Origin: Haliscomenobacter sp965225875
GTDB taxonomy: Bacteria > Bacteroidota > Bacteroidia > Chitinophagales > Saprospiraceae
Assembly (NCBI RefSeq): GCF_965225875.1
Contig: NZ_CBDDBS010000001.1
Span: forward strand, 620,001 to 684,000
Direction of reading: 5' to 3'
DNA: 64,000 nt
The translations under genes were made by a program, and so were the position numbers. The notes beneath the pieces are model-generated. The model was not told the DNA's origin. It saw nothing but the letters and a program-made list of their open reading frames with translations, and searched no databases. Positions 35,502 to 44,202 of the stretch are shown here, in pieces (the first letter of the stretch is position 1; the number at the start of each line of letters is the position of its first letter).

Positions 35502-38366
35502 ATGAACAAGTTCTTCTACTTTTTAATTTTTTGGGGAATCAGCATATGGTTCAACTGGGCCAACGCCCAAAACACCCTGGTTGAAATCAGTGGCCAAGTC
35601 AAAGACGCAGCTGCAAAAACGCCTTTGGCCAACGCCACGGTATACATTCGTGAGCATGAGGCGGGTGCAACTACTGATGACAATGGACAGTTTGTAATCA
35701 AAAGTTACCTACGTTTTCCCTTTACCCTGGAGATCAGTTTTATCGGCTACGAGAAACAGGTTTTTACGGTTGAAAACGAACGCGCCAAGCTCCAATTCCA
35801 ATTGCAGCCCCTGGTGATGATGTCGGACGAGATGGTGGTTACTGCCTCACGGGTGGAAGAGCGCCTGTTTAAATCGCCCGTGGCCATTGAAAAACTGGAT
35901 ATTCGCGCCATTCGGGAAACGCCCGCCGCATCCTATTATGATGCCTTGGAAAATGTGAAGGGGGTGCAACTCACTACTTCGAGCTTGACCTTTAAAGTGC
36001 CCAATACCCGGGGATTCAATAACCCCAACAACTTCCGCTTCATGCAATTGGTGGACGGGGTGGATGTGCAGGCTGCTACCCTCGGGGTGCCTCTTGGCAA
36101 TACGATTGGCCCATCAGAACTGGATATTGCTTCGGTTGAAATCACTCCTGGCTCGGCTTCGGCATTGTACGGGATCAACTCCATCAATGGTCTAGCCCAT
36201 TTGCGCAGCAAAAATCCATTTTTAACCCAGGGCCTGAGTTTTTACCAGCGTGTCGGGGTGAATCATGTTGACAACATTGACCACGACGCTGCATTAATGA
36301 CTGAAACCGCCTTGCGCTTTGCCAAGGTTCTAGATAAAAATGAAAAACTGGCAGTAAAGCTAAACGTCAGCTACTTCCAGGGCATCGACTGGGTATCCTC
36401 CGCTGCAGTAGATCAAAACGCCAGCAACAGAGCCTCAGCCAATCCAGCTTTCCCGGAACTGGGCAGCGGCGAAACCAACCCCGCCTACGACGCATGGAAC
36501 CGATATGGTGATGAGCGCAACAACAACGTCGCCGTGGCCGTCAACTACCTCGGCAAACGCCAAACTTTCAACGTGCGCCGCACAGGTTATTGGGAAAAAG
36601 ACCTGACCGAACCCCAGGTAAGCAACCTGAAGTTTTCGGGTGGCCTGTTTTATCGCCCCTTCAAAGATTGGGAGTTGAGCTACAACTACCGCTACGGGAG
36701 TATGGACGGAACTTTCCAGCGCGGCAACAAAATCAGACTCAACGATGCGGTGGTGCAAAACCATTCACTTGAACTCAAGAACAAGCGGCTCACTGCCCGG
36801 GTGTATTTCACCGATGAAAACACGGGCGATTCATATAATCTCAAACCCCTGGTAGACAATCTTGAATTGACCACCAAAACCAATAAAGATTGGAGCGCCC
36901 TGTATCAAACTACCTTACAAAGTGGCATCGACCAGGGCAAATCCCTGACAGAGGCTCACCTGGCGGCCCGGGCTCGTGCCGACCAAGGTCGCCCCGAACC
37001 AGGTACTCAGGCATTCCAGGATTTGAAAAACAAGATCATCAGCATCAACAACTGGGATCACGCATCTCTGATCACGGGTGCCCCAGCTACCGGTGGAGCC
37101 GCGCTTTGGCAACGCAGCCACTTGTACCACGGCGAACTGCAATACGATGCTTCGCATTGGCTTAAGGAGAAAGTAAGTTTACTGCTGGGTACGGATTTGC
37201 GGGTCAATGAGGTGATTCCCGATGGCAACAACTTTGTTGATTTTAGCCGTCCGATTGAAGAGCGGGCACTGCCAGGTGGCGACAAGGTGCGTTATTCCAA
37301 GCTGGGTGCTTTTGCCCAGGCCACCAAGTTGTTGTTTGAGGAAAAATTAAAACTGGTTGCCTCGATCCGTTATGACCACAACTACGATTTCCCTGGGCGT
37401 TGGAACCCACGGGTGGCCGCCGTTTTTTCACCCAACGAAAAGTGGAACTACCGCATCTCCTACCAGTCGGGCGTACGTTTCCCGGCTTTGTTTGAGGCCC
37501 TTTCTTACGTAAACAATGGCAACGTACGCCGGGTAGGTGGTTTGGCCAAAGTGAATGAGGGCTTGGGCTTCCTGGAAAACTCCTATACCCTCAACTCGTT
37601 GGATCTTTTCACTGCAGCGGTCAACAAAGATGTAGCGGCAGGAAGTACCCGCAACGATGCCGGCCTCAAAAACCGCAACTTGCTGGTGGTTGCTAATTTG
37701 CCACAGTTGGCGCCTGAAGAGGTTCAGGCCTGGGATGCTGGGGTAAAAAGTGTCTTGTTTGACAACAAAGTAGTACTCGACTGGGATTTTTACTACAATG
37801 TTTATGGTGGTTTTCTGGGGCAGGTAGAAGTGGCCGTACCCCGAGATGGACAGGTCGGTACCGATGCCTCAGTGTTGGATATGCTGGACCGCAACAAACA
37901 AGTGCGCTACCGGGTATTCACCAACGCTACAAATACCTACTACAATTATGGTTCAGCCCTGCGCTTGAGCTACAACTTTTACAAGAAGTATTCGCTCTCC
38001 GGCAACCTGAACTACAATGACCTGCAAACCAAAAATGACAACGACATTTTCATCACTGGTTTCAATACCCCCACCTGGTCGGGCAATATCCAGTTTGGCA
38101 ACCGCGAAGTCTTGCCCAATTTTGGATTCAACGTGGTGTGGAAATGGCAGGATACTTTCCTGTGGCAAACACCTTTGGCGGAAGGGGTAGTTTCTTCTTT
38201 CTCTACCGTGGATGCACAGGTATCGCTACAAGTGCCAAAATGGAATGCTTCCTTTAAATTGGGGGGCACCAATCTGGCGAACCAACGTTACATACAGTAT
38301 GCTGCGGGACCTACCATTGGTGCCCTGTACTACCTGAGTGCAACCTGGGATATCTGGAAGAAGTGA
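35502..38366 (+). CDS. TonB-dependent outer-membrane receptor
   Basis: A 954-residue receptor: signal peptide 1-22 ('ISIWFNWANAQ'), carboxypeptidase-regulatory-like domain at about 27-110 ('ISGQVKDAAAKTPLANATV', 'LEISFIGYEKQVF'), a TonB-box-like 'DEMVVTASRVEER' near 110, plug to about 235 ('GFNNPNNFRFMQLVDGVD', 'ITPGSASALYGINSINGL') and a long barrel ending 'YYLSATWDIWKK'. The C-terminus lacks the usual terminal aromatic residue (it ends Lys-Lys after Trp). The substrate is not evident, and no SusD-like partner follows. The palindromic repeat at 38451-38568 separates it from the peroxiredoxin gene. Confidence 0.93.
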   Translation: MNKFFYFLIFWGISIWFNWANAQNTLVEISGQVKDAAAKTPLANATVYIREHEAGATTDDNGQFVIKSYLRFPFTLEISFIGYEKQVFTVENERAKLQFQLQPLVMMSDEMVVTASRVEERLFKSPVAIEKLDIRAIRETPAASYYDALENVKGVQLTTSSLTFKVPNTRGFNNPNNFRFMQLVDGVDVQAATLGVPLGNTIGPSELDIASVEITPGSASALYGINSINGLAHLRSKNPFLTQGLSFYQRVGVNHVDNIDHDAALMTETALRFAKVLDKNEKLAVKLNVSYFQGIDWVSSAAVDQNASNRASANPAFPELGSGETNPAYDAWNRYGDERNNNVAVAVNYLGKRQTFNVRRTGYWEKDLTEPQVSNLKFSGGLFYRPFKDWELSYNYRYGSMDGTFQRGNKIRLNDAVVQNHSLELKNKRLTARVYFTDENTGDSYNLKPLVDNLELTTKTNKDWSALYQTTLQSGIDQGKSLTEAHLAARARADQGRPEPGTQAFQDLKNKIISINNWDHASLITGAPATGGAALWQRSHLYHGELQYDASHWLKEKVSLLLGTDLRVNEVIPDGNNFVDFSRPIEERALPGGDKVRYSKLGAFAQATKLLFEEKLKLVASIRYDHNYDFPGRWNPRVAAVFSPNEKWNYRISYQSGVRFPALFEALSYVNNGNVRRVGGLAKVNEGLGFLENSYTLNSLDLFTAAVNKDVAAGSTRNDAGLKNRNLLVVANLPQLAPEEVQAWDAGVKSVLFDNKVVLDWDFYYNVYGGFLGQVEVAVPRDGQVGTDASVLDMLDRNKQVRYRVFTNATNTYYNYGSALRLSYNFYKKYSLSGNLNYNDLQTKNDNDIFITGFNTPTWSGNIQFGNREVLPNFGFNVVWKWQDTFLWQTPLAEGVVSSFSTVDAQVSLQVPKWNASFKLGGTNLANQRYIQYAAGPTIGALYYLSATWDIWKK

Positions 38367-38450
38367 TTAAAATCAAAGCTGATCAGCAGGATTGTTTTTA
38401 TCTTTAAGGATTGAATGCGATGGGGCCAATTAATGACACAAACAACAAAG

Positions 38451-38568
38451 TAGTGGGGCAAAATATGTGCTCATTTTTCCTGAGCCAGAGGATTAGATAA
38501 GACACTTGAAGTAAAACGTTTACTTATCTAATCCTCTGGCAAAATGAGCACTTATTTTTTATCGCCCC
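38451..38568. repeat. ~118-bp palindromic repeat, family P2, full copy A
   Basis: The perfect 18-bp inner stem GCCAGAGGATTAGATAAG (38484-38501) pairs with 38523-38540. Outer partial pairing runs from TAGTGGGGCAAAA to ATCGCCCC. It has the same orientation and length as the copy at 49221-49339. Its right half supplies an in-frame ATG (38544) ahead of the peroxiredoxin gene that I consider spurious. Confidence 0.9.
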
Positions 38569-38627
38569 TAAACCGCATTCAATCCAAGTATGTTCTTAAT
38601 CCATACATATACCTAAAAACAGAGAAT

Positions 38628-39269
38628 ATGAGTCTGCGTCTCGGCGACATTGCGCCCAACTTCCAAGCCCAAACAACTGCGGGCGACATTGATTTTTACG
38701 AGTACCTGGGCACCGGCTGGGGTATCCTTTTTTCACACCCTGCTGATTACACCCCGGTATGTACCACTGAGCTAGGCCGTACTGCTGCACTGAGTACCGA
38801 ATTTGCGAAACGCAACACCAAAGTGCTGGCCGTAAGTGTAGATCCGCTGGATAAGCACAAAGGCTGGGTCAATGACATCAACGAAACACAACATGTGGAT
38901 GTACAATTTCCCATTATTGCGGATGAAAACCGAGTAGTAGCTGGCTTGTACGATATGATCCACCCGAATGCTTCGGAGACCTTCACCGTTCGTTCATTGT
39001 TCATCATTGGGCCGGACAAGAAGGTAAAACTGATGATTACGTACCCTGCATCTACGGGGCGTAATTTCAATGAAGTGCTCCGGGTGTTGGATTCTCTGCA
39101 ATTGACCGCCAATTACAGCGTGGCAACTCCTGCTGACTGGAAACATGGTGAAGATGTAATCGTAGTGCCTGCCGTATCTACAGAAGCGGCAATCGAAAAA
39201 TTCCCGAAAGGGGTGACCATTGTGAAGCCTTATCTGCGCTATACACCACAGCCGGATTTGGAAGACTAG
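38628..39269 (+). CDS. 1-Cys-type (Prx6 family) peroxiredoxin
   Basis: A 213-residue cytosolic peroxidase reducing hydrogen peroxide and alkyl hydroperoxides. The catalytic motif 'HPADYTPVCTTELG' has the peroxidatic Cys at about residue 47; 'DPLDKHKGWVNDI', 'FPIIADENRVVAGLYDMIHP' and 'VRSLFIIGPDKKVKL' follow the Prx6 order, and the long C-terminal part ('PADWKHGEDVIVVPAVS') is typical of that subfamily. I start at the ATG at 38628 ('MSLRLGDIAPNF'); the upstream in-frame ATG at 38544 lies in a palindromic repeat and would add 28 unrelated residues. Confidence 0.94.
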   Translation: MSLRLGDIAPNFQAQTTAGDIDFYEYLGTGWGILFSHPADYTPVCTTELGRTAALSTEFAKRNTKVLAVSVDPLDKHKGWVNDINETQHVDVQFPIIADENRVVAGLYDMIHPNASETFTVRSLFIIGPDKKVKLMITYPASTGRNFNEVLRVLDSLQLTANYSVATPADWKHGEDVIVVPAVSTEAAIEKFPKGVTIVKPYLRYTPQPDLED

Positions 39270-39303
39270 AAACAAGTTTTTAATAATCGAGTATATTTTT
39301 CGG

Positions 39304-39329
39304 AGCGCTCTGTTGCAAAACAGGGCGCT
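39304..39329. terminator. Hairpin between convergent genes
   Basis: AGCGCTCTG pairs with CAGGGCGCT (one G-U in RNA) around an 8-nt loop, followed by ACTTTT on the plus strand. It probably ends the peroxiredoxin transcript and may serve the opposite gene too. Confidence 0.55.
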
Positions 39330-39355
39330 ACTTTTCCCACGAATAAATTCATGGG

Positions 39356-40594
39356 CTATTTAAACGCCACCTTGTAAATCACCCAGGTCCCGGGTTTTCC
39401 ATTCCGCCACTTTGGCCCATCCTCAATGAGCCGTTCAGCAATCTGATCACACCCAAATCCAAGCGGACGTAGTATTCTGATTCGGGCAGGCTTACCATCT
39501 TTTTCAAATGTAAATTCCAGGGTAACATCTCCACTGACCGCGTTCAATTTAGCTTCAAAGGGCATTTCGATGTTTTTCTGAATGTATTGTTCGAATTGTT
39601 CAAACCCACCTTCCGGGCTTGGGTAACCTACCCCTTCCCGGCGGTCGCTGGCATCGAAGGATTTTTTTAGTGCTTTGGTTTTGCGTTGCAACACGACCTT
39701 TTCCTCGTTGTCGTCCAGGCGCAGCGACTGGGTTTCAAATCCAGGATCAATGACCTTCACTTGGGTTGGCGTAGCTGAAGGCAACTCAAAAGCTCCCTCC
39801 CCATTGGTTATGGCAAAGGTATTGGCATTGTGTTGTACGGGGATGCCCGCCGCCCGTTGCCCACGTTCATCTACAACTATGCCACCTACAGTAGGTTTCA
39901 TTTGTAGCGCGTTCAAATCCCGCGTTGCAGGGGCAGGACTGATTTTTGCCAGGTCTTTGTCCGTGGCATTGCCTGCCGCACGAGAACTTGCGGCATTACC
40001 CGGTGCATCATCCCTACTGGATTCAACTTTGGGCTTCTCCTCTGCGATTTCAGCAGCAGCAAGGCCATTGGCGTCTTCTTTTATCGCGCCATCATCTGCC
40101 AATTCCTCCGTACTTAGGGTGGCTGGCGCAGGGCCCTCACTGGCATTACGTTTTGATGGGATTGTTTTATCTGCTTTTTCAATGCTTACATCGGCTACTT
40201 CTGGTGTGGAAGGAGTTGGTTGAGATTCTGCCTCAGCCTTCGATTCAACGCTGGGAACATCAACTACGAGGTCTGCTTTGGGAGCAGGGTCAAACAGCCA
40301 TTTCCAGCCAAAAGTGAGGAGCAACAATACCGCAGCGGCAGCAGCAAGGCGGGGCAACCAAATCAGGATTGGCCCGGTTTTGCGTTGATTGGTTTGGGTT
40401 CTTACCGCAATTTTGGTATTGAGTTGTTTGATTTTTGACAGGTGATCAGCCTCAGCATTTTGGGTATAACCCTCCCAGGCATCTGCCAGGAAAGGATCTT
40501 CCTGTGCTGCTCGCTCCAAACGACTTTCCTCACTGCCTCGGGTTTCACCGCGCAGCCAGCGTCGTAAAAGATCGATCAATGCCTGGTTTTGCAT
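39356..40594 (-). CDS. Membrane regulator (putative anti-sigma factor) with TonB C-terminal domain
   Basis: A 412-residue single-pass membrane protein starting at the ATG at 40594 ('MQNQALIDLLRRWLRGE'), 12 bp after the sigma-factor stop. Order: cytosolic N-terminus of anti-sigma type ('RGSEESRLERAAQEDPFLADAWEGY'-like, residues about 15-55), membrane helix at about 75-100, a long Ala/Glu/Pro-rich linker, a carboxypeptidase-regulatory-like domain ('VGGIVVDERGQRAAGIPV', about 235-310) and a TonB C-terminal domain ('SGDVTLEFTFEKDGKPARI'). The linked sigma gene suggests it holds the sigma factor inactive at the membrane until an envelope signal arrives (inference from context). Confidence 0.88.
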   Translation of the reverse strand: MQNQALIDLLRRWLRGETRGSEESRLERAAQEDPFLADAWEGYTQNAEADHLSKIKQLNTKIAVRTQTNQRKTGPILIWLPRLAAAAAVLLLLTFGWKWLFDPAPKADLVVDVPSVESKAEAESQPTPSTPEVADVSIEKADKTIPSKRNASEGPAPATLSTEELADDGAIKEDANGLAAAEIAEEKPKVESSRDDAPGNAASSRAAGNATDKDLAKISPAPATRDLNALQMKPTVGGIVVDERGQRAAGIPVQHNANTFAITNGEGAFELPSATPTQVKVIDPGFETQSLRLDDNEEKVVLQRKTKALKKSFDASDRREGVGYPSPEGGFEQFEQYIQKNIEMPFEAKLNAVSGDVTLEFTFEKDGKPARIRILRPLGFGCDQIAERLIEDGPKWRNGKPGTWVIYKVAFK

Positions 40595-40605
40595 ATCATT
40601 TATTT

Positions 40606-41190
40606 TTAGGTGCCCCCGATGCAATTTTTCAAATTCCGCCGTCCATTCTGGATATGAGATCGCACGATGTTCAAATCAACTTGCATGCCATCGGCAATAT
40701 CCTTGTAACTACGGTCTTCAAAATAAAACAATCGAACACAGTCCTTTTGTTGATCAGAGAGTTTTTCGATGCAGTTCTCCAGTTTTTTCAGCATCAGTTC
40801 CCGATCTGGAAGGTCTTCTGCATCAGGATGCAACAATTCGAGGGAATACATAAGCCCGGGGTCAAAACTTACTGTAAAATTTTGGCCTGCCTTGCGCAAA
40901 CGCATCAGGCAATGGTTTTTAGCCAAAACGTACAACCAGGGCCGAAACTGGCCGATGTCGTGCTTTTTTGCCTTTTGAACCAATTCTTCAAAAATATCCA
41001 TGACGGCATCGGCTGCTGTTTCTTCTTGCTTCAGGTACTTCAAACAAACCCCATAGACCAGTTCCGTGTAGCGACTGTACAAGGCACCCAGAAGTTGCAA
41101 GTCGCCACTCTTTTGGTAGTGGGCCAGCAAGTTTTCGTCCGAGGACGTTTCCGCTTTGGGTGTAAACAGACGCAGTTTCAAATGGATCAA
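40606..41190 (-). CDS. ECF-type RNA polymerase sigma-70 factor
   Basis: A 194-residue cytosolic sigma factor. Region 2 is at about 20-95 ('LYSRYTELVYGVCLKYL', 'AADAVMDIFEELVQKA', 'FRPWLYVLAKNHCLMRLRK') and region 4 at about 135-190 ('LSDQQKDCVRLFYFEDRSYKDIADGM...IVRSHIQNGRRNLK', with helix-turn-helix). It directs RNA polymerase to a small regulon. The membrane regulator follows 12 bp downstream and is its likely antagonist. The start is the ATG at 41190. Confidence 0.94.
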   Translation of the reverse strand: MIHLKLRLFTPKAETSSDENLLAHYQKSGDLQLLGALYSRYTELVYGVCLKYLKQEETAADAVMDIFEELVQKAKKHDIGQFRPWLYVLAKNHCLMRLRKAGQNFTVSFDPGLMYSLELLHPDAEDLPDRELMLKKLENCIEKLSDQQKDCVRLFYFEDRSYKDIADGMQVDLNIVRSHIQNGRRNLKNCIGGT

Positions 41191-41348
41191 ATTATCATTG
41201 TACGGGTAAAAATAGAAAAAGGGAACGTGGAAACCGTACTCATTAAAAAAAATTCTTCCATAATCTGGATTTACGCCTAAAAATCCCGATCTTAAAAACG
41301 CAAGTAAGGAGCATCAACTAAAGCTTATCCATACCAAAACCTGATAAC

Positions 41349-42281
41349 ATGCAAACCATCCTCGGAGCCGGGGGCGTCATTGGCAATGATTTAGCCAAAA
41401 GCCTCATGATTTATACCGACCAAATCCGCCTCGTCAGCCGTAATCCAAAAGCCATCAACCACAACGACGAATTGTTTGCAGCGGACTTGCTCGATCCCCG
41501 TGCGGTACAAGCCGCGCTGAAAGGATCAAGTATTGCTTACCTCACGGCAGGTTTGCCTTATTCTACCAAAGTCTGGCAAGAAAAATGGCCCTTGCTCATG
41601 CGCAATGTGATCGATGCCTGTAAGGAAAACAACTGCAAGCTTCTTTTTTTCAGCAATGTTTACGCTCTGGGCAAAGTAGAGGGTTGGATGTCGGAAGAAA
41701 GCCCTATGAATCCCTGTAGCAAAAAAGGAGAAGTAAGGGCCAAAATAGAACAAATGCTCCTGGATGAGGTCCAAAATGGCAACATCCAGGCCATGATTGC
41801 ACGTGCTGCCGACTTTTATGGCCCTGGTGCCGCCCTTGGTTTTGTCGACTACATGGTTTTTCAAAATCTGGCAAAAGGTAAAACCCCTCAAATTTTGGTC
41901 AACGCAAATACCAAACATTCCTATACCTTTACACCCGATGCAGCCCGAGCTACTGCTGCCTTAGGCAACACCATGGATGCCTACAATCAGATCTGGAATT
42001 TACCAACAGATCCAAACGCCTTAAGCGGAAAGGATTTTGCTGAACTCGTTGCCCAAGCCTTTGGGGCCAAATTCAAATACACCATTGTGCCCAAATGGAT
42101 GACCCGCATGCTGGGTTTATTCATTCCCGAAATGGGCGAAGCCGTAGAAATGCTCTACCAAAACCAATATAATTACTTGTTTGACAGCAGTAAGTATGTC
42201 CGGCATTTTAAACATGCTGCGACGACCTACCGCCAAGGCATCCAGGAAACTGTAGCCCATTTGCAACAACAAAAGACTTAA
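41349..42281 (+). CDS. NAD(P)-dependent epimerase/dehydratase-like SDR
   Basis: A 310-residue cytosolic Rossmann protein. The dinucleotide motif 'GAGGVIG' is at residues 6-12; 'AADLLDP' and 'AYLTAGLPY' follow in extended-SDR order, 'FSNVYALGKVEGW' provides the Ser/Tyr region, and 'ARAADFYGPGA' is typical of atypical SDRs related to NmrA and NAD epimerases. The usual YxxxK is not obvious ('CSKKGEVRAKIEQ' lies where it would be), so activity may differ. The substrate is unknown. It is monocistronic, with a P1 palindromic repeat starting 3 bp after its stop. Confidence 0.87.
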   Translation: MQTILGAGGVIGNDLAKSLMIYTDQIRLVSRNPKAINHNDELFAADLLDPRAVQAALKGSSIAYLTAGLPYSTKVWQEKWPLLMRNVIDACKENNCKLLFFSNVYALGKVEGWMSEESPMNPCSKKGEVRAKIEQMLLDEVQNGNIQAMIARAADFYGPGAALGFVDYMVFQNLAKGKTPQILVNANTKHSYTFTPDAARATAALGNTMDAYNQIWNLPTDPNALSGKDFAELVAQAFGAKFKYTIVPKWMTRMLGLFIPEMGEAVEMLYQNQYNYLFDSSKYVRHFKHAATTYRQGIQETVAHLQQQKT

Positions 42282-42283
42282 GC

Positions 42284-42403
42284 ATGACGCAAAAAATTAC
42301 TTCCCGATTTTTTTTGAGGCTTTTGAATAGGACGCTCACTTAAAATGAAGCGTTCGACTTCCTATTCAAAAGCCAAATCGGGAAGTTAATTTTTCTGCGT
42401 TAT
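42284..42403. repeat. ~120-bp palindromic repeat, family P1, copy 2
   Basis: It runs from ATGACGCAAAAAATTACTT to TTTTTCTGCGTTAT, with left arm 42284-42332 and right arm 42360-42403. It matches the reverse complement of 34120-34240 along its whole length with a few substitutions and short indels. It occupies almost all of the gap between the SDR and GapN-like genes. Confidence 0.88.
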
Positions 42404-42427
42404 TTACTTTGAATCAATACTCAAACA

Positions 42428-44056
42428 ATGAACACCTTAGAGCACCAGATTTCCCAACTGTTCCCGGAAGAAAATGGCATTCCTGAGGGAAACCGGCTTA
42501 GCGCCCCCATCCACCAGCGCGAAATGCTGATCGATGGGCAAATGATTCCCTGGACAGGCACCGTGCAGGATGTGTATTCACCAGTACATGTACACACTCC
42601 TGATGGCCTGAAACGCCTCCACATTGGCAGTTATCCATTAGCAGGTCAAGCGGAAGCCGATGCCGCACTCGAAGCTGCGGTACACGCCTTCGACAATGGG
42701 CGGGGCGAGTGGCCAACCATGCCGATTGGGGAGCGAATCGTGTGTATGGAAAAATTCATCGGTCGGATGATTGAGCAAAAAGACTTGATCGTCAATTTGT
42801 TGATGTACGAAATTGGCAAATCCATTGCCGATTCCACCAAGGAGTTTGACCGTACCGTGGAATACATCTACGATACCATCGACATGCTTAAAGAGCTCGA
42901 TCGCAATTCTTCCCGTTTCCGCATCGAGCAAGGTATCATTGGTCAGATTCGCCGCTCACCGCTCGGAGTGGTCCTCTGTATGGGGCCATTCAACTACCCC
43001 TTGAACGAGACCTATACCATGTTGATTCCTGCCCTGTTGATGGGGAATACCATTTTGTTCAAACCACCAAAACACGGTACCCTCTTGCATTACCCCATGT
43101 TGGAAGCCTTCCGCGACTGCTTCCCCAAGGGCGTGATGAATACCTTATATGGGCGCGGAGGAACGGTAGTGCCTGCCTTGATGCAATCGGGCAAAATCAA
43201 TGTCCTGACCTTGATTGGTTCCAGTCGGGTAGCAAATGACCTAAAAAAAATGCACCCGAAGGTCAACCGACTGCGGGCTGTTCTAGGGCTAGATGCCAAA
43301 AACGCGGCCATCATTCTGGAGGATGCCGACATTGATTTGGCAGTCCGCGAATGTATCCTAGGCTCTTTGTCCTTCAACGGTCAGCGTTGTACCGCCATAA
43401 AAATCATCCTGGTACACCAGAACATTGCCGACAAATTCCTGAAGCGTTTTTCAGCAGCAGTGAATCAATTGCCTTTTGGCATGCCTTGGCAAAAAGGGGT
43501 TGCGATTACCCCCCTACCCGAGCCCAACAAACCCGCCTATCTGCTGGATTTGGTCGAAGATGCGAAGGCACATGGTGCCCAGGTCATGAATGAAGGTGGC
43601 GCGACCATCCACGAATCCTTTTTTTACCCGGCGGTGGTTTATCCAGTAAATGACAAAATGAAGATTTACCGGGAGGAACAGTTTGGCCCGGTGGTACCCG
43701 TTGCCTCTTTTGCCAGTATGGAAGAACCGATCCAATATCTAATCGATTCACCCCACGGTCAACAAGTCAGCATTTTTGGCAATGACCCTGATGAGATTGC
43801 CCATCTGGTGGATCAACTGGTGAATCTGGTGAGCCGCGTCAACATCAACGCACAATGCCAGCGCGGGCCGGATACCTTCCCCTTCACCGGGCGCAAGGAC
43901 TCCGCGGAGGGTACACTTTCGGTGGAGGACGCCATGCGGGCTTTTTCCATCCGTACCATCGTTGCCACCAAGGAGACCGATAAGAACAAGGAGATTCTGA
44001 ATGGTATCGTGGAGGGGCATAAGTCGCAGTTTTTGTCGACGAAGTTTATTTTTTAG
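42428..44056 (+). CDS. GapN-type NADP-dependent aldehyde dehydrogenase
   Basis: A 542-residue aldehyde dehydrogenase closest to non-phosphorylating glyceraldehyde-3-phosphate dehydrogenases (ALDH11/GapN), which oxidise G3P to 3-phosphoglycerate with NADP. Seen: 'MGPFNYPLNETYTMLIPALLMGNTILFKPPK' region (catalytic Asn, cofactor Lys), 'LTLIGSSRVANDL' and the catalytic 'FNGQRCTAIKI' (Cys near residue 321). The usual ELGGK motif holding the general-base Glu reads 'GLDAKN' here, as if Glu were lost or shifted. It is longer than classical GapN (about 475) through N- and C-terminal additions. Single gene; a repeat follows at 44063. Confidence 0.88.
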   Translation: MNTLEHQISQLFPEENGIPEGNRLSAPIHQREMLIDGQMIPWTGTVQDVYSPVHVHTPDGLKRLHIGSYPLAGQAEADAALEAAVHAFDNGRGEWPTMPIGERIVCMEKFIGRMIEQKDLIVNLLMYEIGKSIADSTKEFDRTVEYIYDTIDMLKELDRNSSRFRIEQGIIGQIRRSPLGVVLCMGPFNYPLNETYTMLIPALLMGNTILFKPPKHGTLLHYPMLEAFRDCFPKGVMNTLYGRGGTVVPALMQSGKINVLTLIGSSRVANDLKKMHPKVNRLRAVLGLDAKNAAIILEDADIDLAVRECILGSLSFNGQRCTAIKIILVHQNIADKFLKRFSAAVNQLPFGMPWQKGVAITPLPEPNKPAYLLDLVEDAKAHGAQVMNEGGATIHESFFYPAVVYPVNDKMKIYREEQFGPVVPVASFASMEEPIQYLIDSPHGQQVSIFGNDPDEIAHLVDQLVNLVSRVNINAQCQRGPDTFPFTGRKDSAEGTLSVEDAMRAFSIRTIVATKETDKNKEILNGIVEGHKSQFLSTKFIF

Positions 44057-44062
44057 GGAGGT

Positions 44063-44143
44063 AAGCACAAAGGCTTCACAAAGCAAAGCGTCGTCAACGC
44101 CTAACTTTGTGCCCTTTGTGCTGCCTTTGTGTTCTTTGTGCTA
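44063..44143. repeat. CTTTGTG-word inverted repeat
   Basis: AAGCACAAAGGCTTCACAAAG near the left end and a run of CTTTGTG words on the right (ending TTCTTTGTGCT at 44142) pair imperfectly. Repeated 7-bp words in inverted orientation give several alternative hairpins between the convergent GapN-like and DUF2851 genes. Confidence 0.6.
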
Positions 44144-44202
44144 AAAAATGTCGCTTTAGCCTTTACTCACGACTTACTTATTGTGGTTTCACTGGTGATT
44201 CC

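Noticed and set aside
38544..38627. Longer peroxiredoxin start at 38544
   Set aside because: The extra 28 codons come from a dispersed palindromic repeat that also occurs at 49221-49339 without a coding context.
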